Positions 1 through 10,838 of a DNA stretch of 64,000 nt are shown here, piece after piece (position 1 is the first letter of the stretch; each line of letters begins with the position of its first letter). This DNA is from Pseudoalteromonas fuliginea (GTDB lineage: Bacteria > Pseudomonadota > Gammaproteobacteria > Enterobacterales > Alteromonadaceae). Where the stretch lies: NCBI RefSeq assembly GCF_000690055.1, contig NZ_JJNZ01000037.1, positions 48,840 to 112,839 on the forward strand. The letters are read 5' to 3'. The notes beneath the pieces were generated by a model that did not search any database, was not told the origin of the DNA, and saw nothing but the letters and a program-made list of their open reading frames with translations. The position numbers and the translations under genes were made by a program.

Positions 1-1001
1 CTTAAATTAAGCGCATTAGCCACATCTTGGCTAATGACGAGGGTATGTTTTGCATGATTGTAATGTGCGTCTTTGGTAAATGTTGCTCTAAAGCCACTTA
101 CGCCTTGATTACATACAGCCAGCGTATCAGAGCTATTTTGTGATATGTGATCAAGCTCGCCAATCGTAACAGGGCAAACTTGAGAGTCGCGAATGCTGCG
201 AATATTACCAAGCTTTGCTTCAACTGTTGGGCCTGCATCAAATAAGTCAACGTAGCCTCTGTGCTCAAAACCTTCCTTTTCTAATAGTTTTAGCGCAGGT
301 TTTGTTTTTTCATGCACATGCCCAATCACTGCTTGGGCTTTTTTACTAAGCAAGTTCACATAAATAGGGTATTTAGGCATTAACTCGCTAATAAACACCT
401 TATCGCCTAAGCCAACTAAGTGATCCGCTTGTGGAAATTCGATACTAAAAAAGTGCTCTTGTAGCCATTGCCAAAAAGGAGAATGACCGTCTTCGTCGCT
501 AACACCGCGCATTTCAGCGATAACAGTATCGGCAAAACGCTCGCTGTGCTGAGCCATAAACAAAAAGCGTGAACGAGATAAAAATCGACCCGTTAGGCCT
601 TTACGGCTATTTTCGCGCAAAAATAATGTACATATTTCTGAGCAACCAGTGTAGTCGTTACACATGCTTAAAATATCAACGGTGTTATATACATTTAAAG
701 TAGGCGAGTGGTGTACTGTTTTACCCAAATGATAATGATATAAAGGCACCGATAAACCTACCGCAGCTTCTATAGCGGTTGTGCCAATAACGTCACCTGT
801 TTCACTGTCTTCTAAAACAAATAAATAGCTTTCATCAAGTGGCTGGTTAATGTTTTTGGCAAAGCTTTTTTCAGCACGTTCAATCTTTTCTTTAAGCTGT
901 GTATCGTCCACAGGTAAAGAGGTAAACCCATGACCGGATTCAATCGCTATTTGTTTAAGCGCGTCAAAATCATTGGCAGTAATAGGACGTAATACTTGCA
1001 T
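1..1001 (-). CDS. astA: Arginine N-succinyltransferase, 3' end cut off by window edge
   Basis: AstA transfers succinyl from succinyl-CoA to the alpha-amino group of arginine, the first step of the arginine succinyltransferase (AST) catabolic pathway in the cytoplasm. The reading frame is open from the ATG at 1001 to base 1, giving about 333 residues of a family that is normally about 340, so only the last few residues are missing. The N-terminus reads MQVLRPITANDFDALKQIA, and a GHGFTSLP motif follows, both typical of AstA. It lies 50 bp after astC on the same strand, so the two probably form one AST operon. There is no sign of damage other than the window edge. Confidence 0.93.
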   Translation of the reverse strand, partial: MQVLRPITANDFDALKQIAIESGHGFTSLPVDDTQLKEKIERAEKSFAKNINQPLDESYLFVLEDSETGDVIGTTAIEAAVGLSVPLYHYHLGKTVHHSPTLNVYNTVDILSMCNDYTGCSEICTLFLRENSRKGLTGRFLSRSRFLFMAQHSERFADTVIAEMRGVSDEDGHSPFWQWLQEHFFSIEFPQADHLVGLGDKVFISELMPKYPIYVNLLSKKAQAVIGHVHEKTKPALKLLEKEGFEHRGYVDLFDAGPTVEAKLGNIRSIRDSQVCPVTIGELDHISQNSSDTLAVCNQGVSGFRATFTKDAHYNHAKHTLVISQDVANALNL

Positions 1002-1018
1002 TTATTGCTTGCTCCAAT

Positions 1019-1038
1019 AGCACGCTTGTAGGCGTGCT
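1019..1038 (-). other. Intercistronic hairpin between astC and astA
   Basis: A perfect 7-bp inverted repeat, AGCACGC and GCGTGCT, encloses a 6-base loop. No T tract follows on the minus strand, so it is more likely an mRNA-processing or stability hairpin between two operon genes than a full terminator. Confidence 0.5.
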
Positions 1039-1051
1039 AATTTAAACTCTA

Positions 1052-2272
<1,221 letters not shown>

Positions 2273-2312
2273 TTAAATGGGCTTAGATAAAAGATTAGTT
2301 GCTAAATTAAAG

Positions 2313-2333
2313 AAGAATATAGCCGTTATTCTT
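2313..2333. promoter_or_regulatory. Candidate Lrp/AsnC operator in the astC/regulator intergenic region
   Basis: A perfect 7-bp dyad, AAGAATA-N7-TATTCTT, lies between the divergent astC and Lrp-family genes. A/T-rich dyads of this size and spacing are usual for Lrp/AsnC proteins, which often act on the divergent neighbour and on themselves. The site is seen directly; binding is inferred. Confidence 0.4.
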
Positions 2334-2454
2334 GAGCAAACACGTTATTATTTTTTATAGGACACTATTATCGAAGGTTCGCAGTTAAAATTGCAGTGCT
2401 ATTTTGTGAAAAATGGTTAGAATAAAAGGCAAAATAACGAAATAAATAACCATT

Positions 2455-2883
2455 ATGATAACTCCACAAGACGAAAAGCTATTATCGATACTAAAAACAA
2501 ATGCACGCGCGAGTATTTCTGACCTTGCCAGACTATTGAACCTGTCGCGCTCTACAGTGCAAAGTAGAATGTTAAAGTTAGAAGAAAGCGGGGTAATTAA
2601 AGGGTATAGCGTAGACTACGGAGATGACTATTTAAACAAAATGGTATCGGCGCATGTATCAATAAAAGTAAAGCAAAAGCTCACCACTAAAACCAACTTA
2701 GAACTAAAACAAATTGATGCCATTTCACAGCTTTATGCCATAAGTGGCGAGTTTGATTTAATTGCGGTGGTCCAAGCACAAAATTTGGAGCAACTTAGTC
2801 ATTTGCTAGACGATATTGGCAACCTTGATGGGGTAGAGCGTACAACATCGTCTGTTATTTTAGAAACCAAATTCAAGCGATGA
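2455..2883 (+). CDS. Lrp/AsnC family transcriptional regulator
   Basis: This 142-residue protein has the two-domain Lrp/AsnC layout. An N-terminal winged helix-turn-helix covers about residues 4-55 (DEKLLSILKTNARASISDLA, then LSRSTVQSRMLKLEESGVIKGY). A C-terminal RAM/AsnC ligand-binding domain covers about 65-140 and contains AISGEFDLIAVV and LDGVERTTSSVIL. It is divergent from astC-astA, so control of arginine catabolism, with arginine or a related amino acid as effector, is the likely role. That role is inferred from position only. The ATG at 2455 fits the family N-terminus. Confidence 0.92.
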   Translation: MITPQDEKLLSILKTNARASISDLARLLNLSRSTVQSRMLKLEESGVIKGYSVDYGDDYLNKMVSAHVSIKVKQKLTTKTNLELKQIDAISQLYAISGEFDLIAVVQAQNLEQLSHLLDDIGNLDGVERTTSSVILETKFKR

Positions 2884-2902
2884 GCCAGAGTATGTATTAT
2901 GT

Positions 2903-2940
2903 CAATGCATCAGATTACTTTGTTGATGCATTGGTTATTT
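2903..2940 (+). terminator. Intrinsic terminator after the Lrp-family gene
   Basis: A 10-bp stem, CAATGCATCA/TGATGCATTG, with an 11-base loop is followed by the T-rich GTTATTTTT. It overlaps the last codons of the convergent minus-strand gene. Confidence 0.65.
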
Positions 2941-3859
2941 TTGGCGTCACTTTTACTCTTTTCACCACAGTTTTATTTGCTTCATCAAGCTTAATAAAGT
3001 AAGCATTACCGCCAATACCTTTAAACTCTTCATCTGTGAATACAATGGTGTTGTCGTCAAAGAACGTAACAGCCTCTTTTTGAGTAACAATCCCTAGGTC
3101 TATTTTTGATACATCACCAGAGAAAAATTTATCACCTTCAAAGTTTTCAAATAACCAAATACTGGTTGAATCAAGTAATACCAATTTTTTACGATCAGGA
3201 CTTAAGGCTGCTGATGTTATCCAACATAGTTTTTCTAATGTAGTACATGTTTTAAAAGAATCGATTAACTCAGCTTTAAAGTTAGCGGCGTGATCGCCCA
3301 CTTTATATACCTTAGTAATACCATCAAACGGTTCAGTGCGGTTTTTAGTAAATAAATATAAATGACGGCCAAGCGCGACAAATGCTTCTAAATCAAAATT
3401 TCGATTATTGGGTTTTATTGGACTTCCATCCATTTCTGGGTAGGTAAACTTTATAATTTCTGCTTGAGTTATATCTGTTTTTATATCTATTGGGTTTTCT
3501 ATTTTATAAATAGTGAGCCATCTGCGGTCGTTTTTGTTATTGCCAAAATCACCTAGGAAAAAATGCCCAAACTTGTTTTGAGTCATATCTTCCCAGTCTA
3601 TGTTTTTGGCATTTTCAACTAAGATTTCTTTGGCGATAGAGCCATCTTTATTGAGCCTATATAGTTTGGGTTCATTGCCTCCATCGTTAATAGCCCATAG
3701 GCGTTTTTGCTTATCAAATTCTATACCTGATATTTCTTTTAATTTAGGATCAACTGAGATTTCTTTTTTGCTATAAAGGGTATAGATTGAAGAACCAATA
3801 AGTGTGGCTATTATTAAAAAGGTGATTGCTATAGTTATTAGAATGCTTTTTTTCAACAT
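2915..3859 (-). CDS. Membrane-anchored hypothetical protein, probably beta-propeller
   Basis: I do not recognise the family with certainty. The 314-residue protein begins with a lysine pair and one hydrophobic segment (about residues 5-28), so it is a signal anchor or uncleaved signal. The rest is periplasmic and rich in short beta motifs that recur at intervals, such as ISGIEFDKQKRLWAINDGG, MTQNKFGHFFLGDFGNN and AALSPDRKKLVLLDSTS. Such repeats fit a propeller of the SdiA-regulated or esterase-like kind. It stands alone, convergent with the Lrp-family gene and divergent from the glycogen operon. No catalytic residues can be named. Confidence 0.7.
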   Translation of the reverse strand: MLKKSILITIAITFLIIATLIGSSIYTLYSKKEISVDPKLKEISGIEFDKQKRLWAINDGGNEPKLYRLNKDGSIAKEILVENAKNIDWEDMTQNKFGHFFLGDFGNNKNDRRWLTIYKIENPIDIKTDITQAEIIKFTYPEMDGSPIKPNNRNFDLEAFVALGRHLYLFTKNRTEPFDGITKVYKVGDHAANFKAELIDSFKTCTTLEKLCWITSAALSPDRKKLVLLDSTSIWLFENFEGDKFFSGDVSKIDLGIVTQKEAVTFFDDNTIVFTDEEFKGIGGNAYFIKLDEANKTVVKRVKVTPKITNASTK

Positions 3860-4250
3860 GAAAATTATGATATTTCAAAGTATTAATATGCGGTTTATTA
3901 TCGTTTATAAAAGCGCATAACAAAAGAATTTTATAAGTTTAAGTAATACTTTTGAATTATTTCATGTTTGGTACTAATAAAAGTTTAGACAATAAATAAA
4001 GTGTGGCACGTCTAGTTGGTTTAAATATTGCTCTATAATATTGAGCTTTTCAAAAGTGAATGTTTAGATACTAACTGCACTTTTTAGGTGCAAAAAAAAG
4101 AATTGCTGCACTGTAATAATGCGTAAATAAAGTTTTGGTTAACTTACAACGTGTTTAATGATTTTGAATGGAATCCACATCGCCTTTTTGTTTAGTTGTA
4201 TGGCCTGTGGCAAAGATTAATTACCCTTTATGGTTTAGTTGGAGCCTGCT
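3860..4250. other. Intergenic region upstream of the glycogen operon
   Basis: These 391 bp separate the divergent propeller-like gene and the glycogen operon and must hold both promoters. A TATAAT lies at 4034-4039, but no good -35 box sits at the right distance. No clear operator, RNA gene or ORF was seen. The ribosome binding site of the first operon gene is GGAG at 4241-4244. Confidence 0.4.
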
Positions 4251-4553
4251 ATGTTGAATAAACGTTTTTTTAAAACAAAAGATGAAGCTGAAGTTACTTT
4301 TGAGTTCACTCACCCTGAGGCAGAGCAAGTCTGTTTGCTAGGTGAATTTAATGATTGGCAGCCAGTGCCAATGAAGCTCAATAAAAAACAGGGCGTTTTT
4401 AAATGTAAGCAACGCCTTCCTATTGATCAGCAGTTCCATTTTCGTTATCTAATCAATGGAGATATCTGGGATAACGACCACCAAGCCGACGGTTACATTG
4501 GTAATACATTTGGCACAGAAAATAGCATAGTGAATACGCAACGTATAAATTAA
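4251..4553 (+). CDS. Stand-alone CBM48 (isoamylase N-terminal type) glycogen-binding protein
   Basis: This 100-residue protein is a single carbohydrate-binding module 48 with no catalytic domain. Its core, EQVCLLGEFNDWQPVPMKL, and the later FRYLINGDIWDNDHQADGY match the glycogen-binding fold found in branching and debranching enzymes and the AMPK beta subunit. It is the first gene of the glycogen operon, 9 bp before malQ, so it probably binds glycogen or helps an operon enzyme dock on it. A TTG 12 bases earlier could extend the frame, but GGAG lies between that TTG and the ATG at 4251 at ideal spacing, so the ATG is the start. Confidence 0.85.
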   Translation: MLNKRFFKTKDEAEVTFEFTHPEAEQVCLLGEFNDWQPVPMKLNKKQGVFKCKQRLPIDQQFHFRYLINGDIWDNDHQADGYIGNTFGTENSIVNTQRIN

Positions 4554-4562
4554 GGCCAATAA

Positions 4563-6554
4563 ATGGACGCTCTTTCGCAGTTATTTTACCTGCATGGCAT
4601 TGGTTATGAATTCACTAAATACACTGGTGAACAGGTTGTTTTTAGCGACGATACACGAAAGCAAGCTTTACAATGCTGTGGTATTGACACTAACGATGCT
4701 AATCAAATAGCGCATCTTAACTATGAATTAGATGCAGCTACTTGGCAGCAATTAGTTCCGCGTATTAGCTTGCTTGAATGGCCTGAAAATACCTTAAAGA
4801 TTCGTATAGATGAGCGTCAACAGCATTTATGTGTAGGCATAAAAGTAGAGGCGCTTGGTCTTGACTTGGCATTTCAAACTATGCGTGATTTACCTGTCAC
4901 AGGTGAATATTACTTGCATGGCGTGCGATATATTGAGGTTGCGCTTGAATTACCTTTTATCCCAGCTGGATATTATGATGCAACGATAAAAGTAGGCGAG
5001 CAATTTTCAAATACACAGGTTTGGTCTGTTCCTGAACAAGTATATCAAGTAGATGATATAAAGCGTACAGGGCTCTCTATTCAGCTTTATACTTTAAAAA
5101 ATAAAGCGCTATTAGGTGTTGGAGATTTTAGCGATTTATTATCGTTAACTCATTTATGTAGTGCGCAAAACATGGATTATATTTTACTTAATCCACTTCA
5201 TTTATTATTTGCCGATATGCCAGAGCGAGCAAGTCCTTATAGCCCTAACAGTCGTGCTTTGCTAAACCCTTTATATATTGCCATTGATTTATGTGACGAC
5301 GCTAATAACAATGCAGCGCTAAATGCTTTAATGCAAAGTGATGATGTTATTTCTCTCATGCAAAGCAATGATCAATTTATAAATTACGAAAACGTAAGTC
5401 GTATTAAATATACGTTATTTAAAGCGCTTTATAGTCAGTTTGAATTAACTGCCAGTAATGAGCGTCGACAAGCGTTTACAGCATTTTGTAACACTCATAC
5501 AAGTACGCTAAATACCCTTGAATCAGATAATTTAACGTTTGACTATTATTTGCAGTGGCAAGCGTATTTACAGTTAGCACTTTGTCAAAAAAGTTGTATA
5601 GAGCTGGGAATGGCTATTGGTTTAATCAACGATTTAGCTGTTGGGTGTGCTGGCGATGGGGCCGAATTTAAAAATCAGCAATCATTATTTAGCCAAGAGG
5701 CAAGTGTTGGTGCCCCGCCAGACCCATGGGCTGAAGCAGGTCAAAATTGGGGGCTTCCGGCACTCAATCCTCGCAGTCTTAGCAATAATCACTTCGAGTT
5801 TTATCGCTCACTTATTCGCGCAAATATGCAAAATGTAGGTGGTCTCAGAATTGACCATGTAATGGCTATTAGGCGTTTATGGTGGTGTTTTGAAACGAAT
5901 GGTAAACAAGATGGCTGTTATGTTTATTATCCGTTTGAGCATTTACTCGCAATTTTAAAAATTGAATCGCATATTAATCAAAGTATTGTTATTGGCGAAG
6001 ATCTGGGTGTAGTCCCCCCTGAGGTAAGAGATGCTTTAGCCTCTAGCGGTATTTTTTCTAACAGCTTATTTTATTTTGAAAAACAGCACGATGATGAATT
6101 TTTATTGGTTAACGATTTACCATCACGTTGCTTATTAATGATTGCCAATCACGATGTGCCTCCTTTTATGGGCTGGTGGCAACACGATGATTTAGATATA
6201 AAGCAGCAATACAGTTTAATTAACGAGCAGCAATGCAACGACTTAACCCACCAACGTGTTGAAGAGCAAGAGCGATTATTGCGCTTTATTAATGCCAATC
6301 AAACAAAAGAACTTAACCTACAAGCTAATGCAATGGACGTTTACAAATCACTTGCCTTATGTTTAGCAAAGTCGCAATCACGATTACTTGCGCTGCAAAT
6401 AGATGATTTAGATGAGCAGCTTTACAGTGTGAATATTCCAGGAACAGATACCGAGTATCCCAATTGGCGGCGTGTTTTAACACACACTTGCGAAGAGATT
6501 TTTAGTAAAAATGCCTCTTTGTTAGCTGCAATAGATTCAATAAGGAAAGGTTAA
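4563..6554 (+). CDS. malQ: 4-alpha-glucanotransferase (amylomaltase)
   Basis: This GH77 enzyme moves alpha-1,4-glucan segments between maltooligosaccharides in the cytoplasm, recycling short chains released from glycogen. The 663-residue length is near E. coli MalQ (694). Visible motifs are PPDPWAEAGQNWGLPAL, LRIDHVM with the nucleophile near Asp431, VIGEDLG with the acid/base near Glu479, and ANHDVPP with Asp531. The N-terminal 140 residues form the extra domain of bacterial MalQ. Its stop overlaps the glgB start by one base (TAATG), which implies translational coupling. Here malQ sits in the glycogen operon and no maltose-uptake genes are nearby. Confidence 0.95.
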   Translation: MDALSQLFYLHGIGYEFTKYTGEQVVFSDDTRKQALQCCGIDTNDANQIAHLNYELDAATWQQLVPRISLLEWPENTLKIRIDERQQHLCVGIKVEALGLDLAFQTMRDLPVTGEYYLHGVRYIEVALELPFIPAGYYDATIKVGEQFSNTQVWSVPEQVYQVDDIKRTGLSIQLYTLKNKALLGVGDFSDLLSLTHLCSAQNMDYILLNPLHLLFADMPERASPYSPNSRALLNPLYIAIDLCDDANNNAALNALMQSDDVISLMQSNDQFINYENVSRIKYTLFKALYSQFELTASNERRQAFTAFCNTHTSTLNTLESDNLTFDYYLQWQAYLQLALCQKSCIELGMAIGLINDLAVGCAGDGAEFKNQQSLFSQEASVGAPPDPWAEAGQNWGLPALNPRSLSNNHFEFYRSLIRANMQNVGGLRIDHVMAIRRLWWCFETNGKQDGCYVYYPFEHLLAILKIESHINQSIVIGEDLGVVPPEVRDALASSGIFSNSLFYFEKQHDDEFLLVNDLPSRCLLMIANHDVPPFMGWWQHDDLDIKQQYSLINEQQCNDLTHQRVEEQERLLRFINANQTKELNLQANAMDVYKSLALCLAKSQSRLLALQIDDLDEQLYSVNIPGTDTEYPNWRRVLTHTCEEIFSKNASLLAAIDSIRKG

Positions 6555-8782
6555 TGAGTAGCTCAGCAGTAGATAATATTGGATCTTCTTTTAATAGTTA
6601 TGATGATCAAGTACAAGCGTTAAGCGCAGGTCGTTTTAAAGACCCGTTTAGCTTTCTTGGGGCACATAAACTAACAAACACAGACACAGAGTTACGACTT
6701 TACTTACCCACTGCGTTGAATGTTGTAATTAACCTTGGCGGTAAAAAAATAAAAGCGCTGCGATATAAGCAAAGTGATTTGTTTATTGCAAAGCTAAAAA
6801 CATTGCCAAGCGCGCCATATCAATGTGATGTTGAATACACAAATACAGCCGTTACGTTTTACGATGAATACAGTTTTGACACTGCGCTCGATACACAGGC
6901 AATGTACTTATTTAACGAAGGTAGTTTAGAGCATGCATACTCACACTTTGGTGCACATTTTAGCACTCAACAAAATGTAGAGGGGGTGCGTTTTTGTGTG
7001 TGGGCGCCAAATGCAGCAAGTGTATCAATTATTGGAGAATTTAATTTTTGGCAAGCTAATCGTCACTTTATGCGCTTTCATCCTGCAAGTGGTGTATGGG
7101 AATTATTTATACCAGGCCTTAAAGCTGACATGTGCTATAAATTTGCAATTACCGCACAAAGTGGAGACGTGTTTGAAAAAGCAGACCCATATGCGTTTAA
7201 AATGCAGCAAGCCCCCGGTACTGCCAGTGTATTGCAATACAAACCAGAACCTATAATTCTTGATGAACAGGCCTTAAAAAATAGACAAAAGCGTAACCAT
7301 ATTGATGCACCAATTAGTATTTATGAAGTGCATTTAGGCTCATGGCAACGCGCTGAAAATAATCGTTATTTAAGTTACGCAGAGCTTGCTGACAAGCTAG
7401 TTAGCTATGCACTTGAAATGAATTTCACCCACCTACAGCTTATGCCTATCAGTGAATACCCGTTTGATGGCTCGTGGGGCTATCAACCCGTTGGTTTATT
7501 TGCACCTACTAGCCGTTTTGGTGACTATAACAGTTTTAAATATTTTGTAGAGCAATGCCATAAAGCAAATTTAGGTATTTTACTCGACTGGGTACCTGGG
7601 CATTTTCCAAGTGATCCGCATGGTTTGCATCGTTTTGATGGCACTCATTTGTACGAACATGCCGATATGCGTCAAGGTTTTCATCCCGATTGGAATACCT
7701 ATATTTATAATTACGATCGCCCTGAAGTTAAAAGCTTTTTGATTTCTAATGCAATGTATTGGTTACACCAATTTGGGCTTGATGGTTTACGAGTAGATGC
7801 AGTGGCTTCAATGTTGTATTTAGATTACAGCCGTAAAGAAGGTGAATGGATCCCTAATTGTTATGGTGGACGCGAGAACCTTGGTGCAATCGAGTGCCTA
7901 AAGCAGGTTAATTTACGAAGTTATAAAAACAACCCTGGCATCATGATGATAGCCGAAGAATCAACTGCATGGCCAGGTGTTACACAAAGTGTTGAGCATA
8001 ACGGTTTAGGGTTTGGCTATAAATGGAATATGGGTTGGATGAACGATAGTTTGCACTATATGCAACGCGATCCGCTTTACAAACAGCACCACCATCACGA
8101 AATAACCTTTTCGATGGTATACGCCTTTAGTGAGAACTTCATACTGCCATTGAGTCACGACGAAGTAGTGCATGGCAAAGGCTCACTTATTGAAAAAATG
8201 CCAGGGGATGATTGGCAAAAGTTCGCAAACCTTCGAGCTTATTATGCGTTTATGTGGGCGCATCCAGGTAAAAAATTATTGTTTATGGGTTGTGAAATAG
8301 CTCAGCGCACTGAGTGGGGCCACGATCATTCGCTTGATTGGCACTTATTAGAGCATCAAAGTCACAATGGTATAAAACAAACAATTAAAACACTCAATCA
8401 TGTATATAAAAACCAACCTGCTTTGTACGAACTTGACACAAGTGCAGCAGGCTTTGATTGGATAGATAACAACAATAACGATCAAAGTATTTTAAGTTTT
8501 GTACGGTATGCCAAAAATGCACGAAATTTAGTGGTTGTTATAGCTAATTTCACTCCAGAGTCTTATCAAAATTACGTCATTGGTGTGCCAAATAAAGGCC
8601 GCTATAAAGTAATTTTAAATACAGATGAAACCGATTATTTTGGCTCAGGGATAGACGTTACACAAAACGAATTAAAGATAGTTACTACCTTCGACAGCCC
8701 TAATCATGGGTTCGCTCAAAGCATTTCTATTGCCATTGGTGGTTTAACTACTATTTATTTACAAAAGGTCGAAGATGAGTAA
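6554..8782 (+). CDS. glgB: 1,4-alpha-glucan branching enzyme
   Basis: GlgB (GH13) cuts alpha-1,4 chains and rejoins them as alpha-1,6 branches on glycogen. At 742 residues it has the long two-module N-terminus: an N1 module at about 20-110, then a CBM48 at about 125-215 (FCVWAPNAASVSIIGEFNFW). The catalytic barrel follows, with GLRVDAV (nucleophile about Asp415), MIAEES (acid/base about Glu468) and LPLSHDEVVHGKGS (about Asp536). It overlaps malQ by one base and glgX by eight. All key residues are present, so it should be active. Confidence 0.97.
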   Translation: MSSSAVDNIGSSFNSYDDQVQALSAGRFKDPFSFLGAHKLTNTDTELRLYLPTALNVVINLGGKKIKALRYKQSDLFIAKLKTLPSAPYQCDVEYTNTAVTFYDEYSFDTALDTQAMYLFNEGSLEHAYSHFGAHFSTQQNVEGVRFCVWAPNAASVSIIGEFNFWQANRHFMRFHPASGVWELFIPGLKADMCYKFAITAQSGDVFEKADPYAFKMQQAPGTASVLQYKPEPIILDEQALKNRQKRNHIDAPISIYEVHLGSWQRAENNRYLSYAELADKLVSYALEMNFTHLQLMPISEYPFDGSWGYQPVGLFAPTSRFGDYNSFKYFVEQCHKANLGILLDWVPGHFPSDPHGLHRFDGTHLYEHADMRQGFHPDWNTYIYNYDRPEVKSFLISNAMYWLHQFGLDGLRVDAVASMLYLDYSRKEGEWIPNCYGGRENLGAIECLKQVNLRSYKNNPGIMMIAEESTAWPGVTQSVEHNGLGFGYKWNMGWMNDSLHYMQRDPLYKQHHHHEITFSMVYAFSENFILPLSHDEVVHGKGSLIEKMPGDDWQKFANLRAYYAFMWAHPGKKLLFMGCEIAQRTEWGHDHSLDWHLLEHQSHNGIKQTIKTLNHVYKNQPALYELDTSAAGFDWIDNNNNDQSILSFVRYAKNARNLVVVIANFTPESYQNYVIGVPNKGRYKVILNTDETDYFGSGIDVTQNELKIVTTFDSPNHGFAQSISIAIGGLTTIYLQKVEDE

Positions 8783-10838
8783 TCAATTTGAAGTCACTCA
8801 CGGCCAAGTTGAACCCTTAGGTTCAAGTGTTACTGACGGCGGTGTAAATTTTGCACTTTATGCACCAAAAGCAACTCAAGCTTATTTATGTTTATTTGAC
8901 AAAAGTGGCCATTCAGAAATATTAAAGGTGGCAATGAGCATTAACGAAGGCGGCATTTGGAGTATTCATATATTTCCTTTAAATACAGGTGCTTTGTATG
9001 GCTTTAGAGTAGAGGGTGAATATAACCCTAAGCACGGTCAATTGTTTAACGAAAACAAACTATTAATAGACCCTTACGCAAAAGACTTATTTGGTGAGTT
9101 TACTTGGAGTGAGCGTCATTATGGGCAAATGCCAATCGGCACTAAAAGCACCGTAAATAATGCGATTGATATACCTAAGTCAAAAGTAGCAGCACCTGTG
9201 TTGTACGCGCATAAAAAGCCAAACCATAGATGGTCAAATACGGTTATATACGAATGCCATGTGAAAGGAGCAACGTGCCGTCATCCCGAAATACCTAAGT
9301 ACTTACAAGGGAAATTTTTAGGACTAAGTCATCCCCGTTTTATTGAACACTTACAGAGCTTTGGTATTACAGCTGTGGAACTTTTACCTGTTCATTCATT
9401 TATTAGTGAACAATTTTTAACGGGTAAAGGGCTGCAAAATTATTGGGGTTACAACACGCTTAACTTTTTTACACCTCATAAAGACTACTTGGTTAAAGAC
9501 GATATAAATGAGTTTAAGCAAATGGTGCGAGAGCTTCATGCGGCCGACATTGAAGTTATTATCGACGTTGTTTACAACCATACCGCAGAGGCCGGTAATG
9601 ATGGCCCAATATTGTCACTTAGAGGCTTTGATAACTTAGCTTATTACCGCACTGTAAGCGATCGACCAGATTTATATATAAACGATACTGGATGCGGTAA
9701 CACGATTAATATTGACCACCCTCGTGTATTACAACTTGTACTCGATAGTCTTCGTTATTGGGTTGAAGTAATGGGAGTTGATGGCTTCAGGTTTGATTTG
9801 GCGACTATTTTAGGGCGTTCTCAATCTGGGTTTAGCGCTTCTCATACTTTCTTACAAGCGGTTGCCCAAGATCCTATTTTAAACAAAGTAAAGCTCATTA
9901 GTGAACCGTGGGATATAGGCCCTGGTGGCTATCAGTTAGGTGCTTTTCCGGCACCTTGGCGAGAATGGAACGACCAATATCGTGATGTAATAAAGCGTTT
10001 TTGGAAAAGTGAAGAAGGCATTATCGCCACCGTTGCCAAACGTTTACATGGCTCATTTGATATCTTCGAGCACAGTGAGCGCGGTCCGCTCAATAGTATA
10101 AATTTTATAACGAGTCACGACGGTTTTACGCTTGCTGACTTAGTTAGCTACGAAGAAAAACACAATGAGGCAAATGGTGAGCAAAATCGAGATGGTCACA
10201 GTGCTAATCATTCTTTTAATTGTGGTGTAGAAGGGTTTACAAATGATCCCAAAATAACAGCGCTCCGCTTGCAACAGCAAAAAAACTTTTTGCTTACACT
10301 TATTTTGTCCAAAGGAGTTCCTATGCTCTCATCTGGGAGTGAAATAGCGCACTCGCAAGGGGGAAATAATAATGCTTATTGCCAAAATAATCGCACCAGT
10401 TGGCTTGCATGGAAAGACTCACAATTAAATCATACATTGACTCGTTTTATAGACGATGCACTAAAAATCAGACGTACCCACAGTGCGTTTAAACACAGTG
10501 TGTTTTTAGATGATATTGATGAGCGCTTTACAGTTAGGTGGTTTACCGAAGAAGGTGTAACTATGACTGACGCGCATTGGCATGAAAATACGCGTCAGTT
10601 TTTAATGTACAGCTTGCTCGATAAGCAAAATAAACATGCACTTTTAATAATTTTTAATGCGAGTAAAAAAGTAATGTCCTGCCAATTGCCGCAATCTCCA
10701 ATAAGTGCGCCTTGGCAAATGGTTTTATCAAGTGTAAATAATGCATCTGTAAGTAGTAACAACGATGCGATGGTTGAAATTTCTGCACAAAGTAGCTGGG
10801 TTTTCAGTTCAAATTTAGAGGAAGTAGGTCATGGCTAA
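8775..10838 (+). CDS. glgX: Glycogen debranching enzyme
   Basis: GlgX (GH13, isoamylase type) hydrolyses alpha-1,6 branches of phosphorylase-limit glycogen. The 687-residue protein has an N-terminal CBM48 at about 10-130 (GVNFALYAPKATQAYLCLFD) and a barrel with GVDGFRFDLATILGR (about Asp341), LISEPWDIGPGGYQ (about Glu377) and ITSHDGFTLADLVSY (about Asp449). It overlaps the ends of glgB and glgP by eight bases each, so translation of the three genes is probably coupled. It supplies the linear chains that MalQ and GlgP process. Confidence 0.96.
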   Translation: MSNQFEVTHGQVEPLGSSVTDGGVNFALYAPKATQAYLCLFDKSGHSEILKVAMSINEGGIWSIHIFPLNTGALYGFRVEGEYNPKHGQLFNENKLLIDPYAKDLFGEFTWSERHYGQMPIGTKSTVNNAIDIPKSKVAAPVLYAHKKPNHRWSNTVIYECHVKGATCRHPEIPKYLQGKFLGLSHPRFIEHLQSFGITAVELLPVHSFISEQFLTGKGLQNYWGYNTLNFFTPHKDYLVKDDINEFKQMVRELHAADIEVIIDVVYNHTAEAGNDGPILSLRGFDNLAYYRTVSDRPDLYINDTGCGNTINIDHPRVLQLVLDSLRYWVEVMGVDGFRFDLATILGRSQSGFSASHTFLQAVAQDPILNKVKLISEPWDIGPGGYQLGAFPAPWREWNDQYRDVIKRFWKSEEGIIATVAKRLHGSFDIFEHSERGPLNSINFITSHDGFTLADLVSYEEKHNEANGEQNRDGHSANHSFNCGVEGFTNDPKITALRLQQQKNFLLTLILSKGVPMLSSGSEIAHSQGGNNNAYCQNNRTSWLAWKDSQLNHTLTRFIDDALKIRRTHSAFKHSVFLDDIDERFTVRWFTEEGVTMTDAHWHENTRQFLMYSLLDKQNKHALLIIFNASKKVMSCQLPQSPISAPWQMVLSSVNNASVSSNNDAMVEISAQSSWVFSSNLEEVGHG

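Noticed and set aside
4075..4110. TGCAC/GTGCA hairpin with an A run behind it
   Set aside because: The A run is on the wrong side for a plus-strand terminator and no T tract follows on the minus strand.
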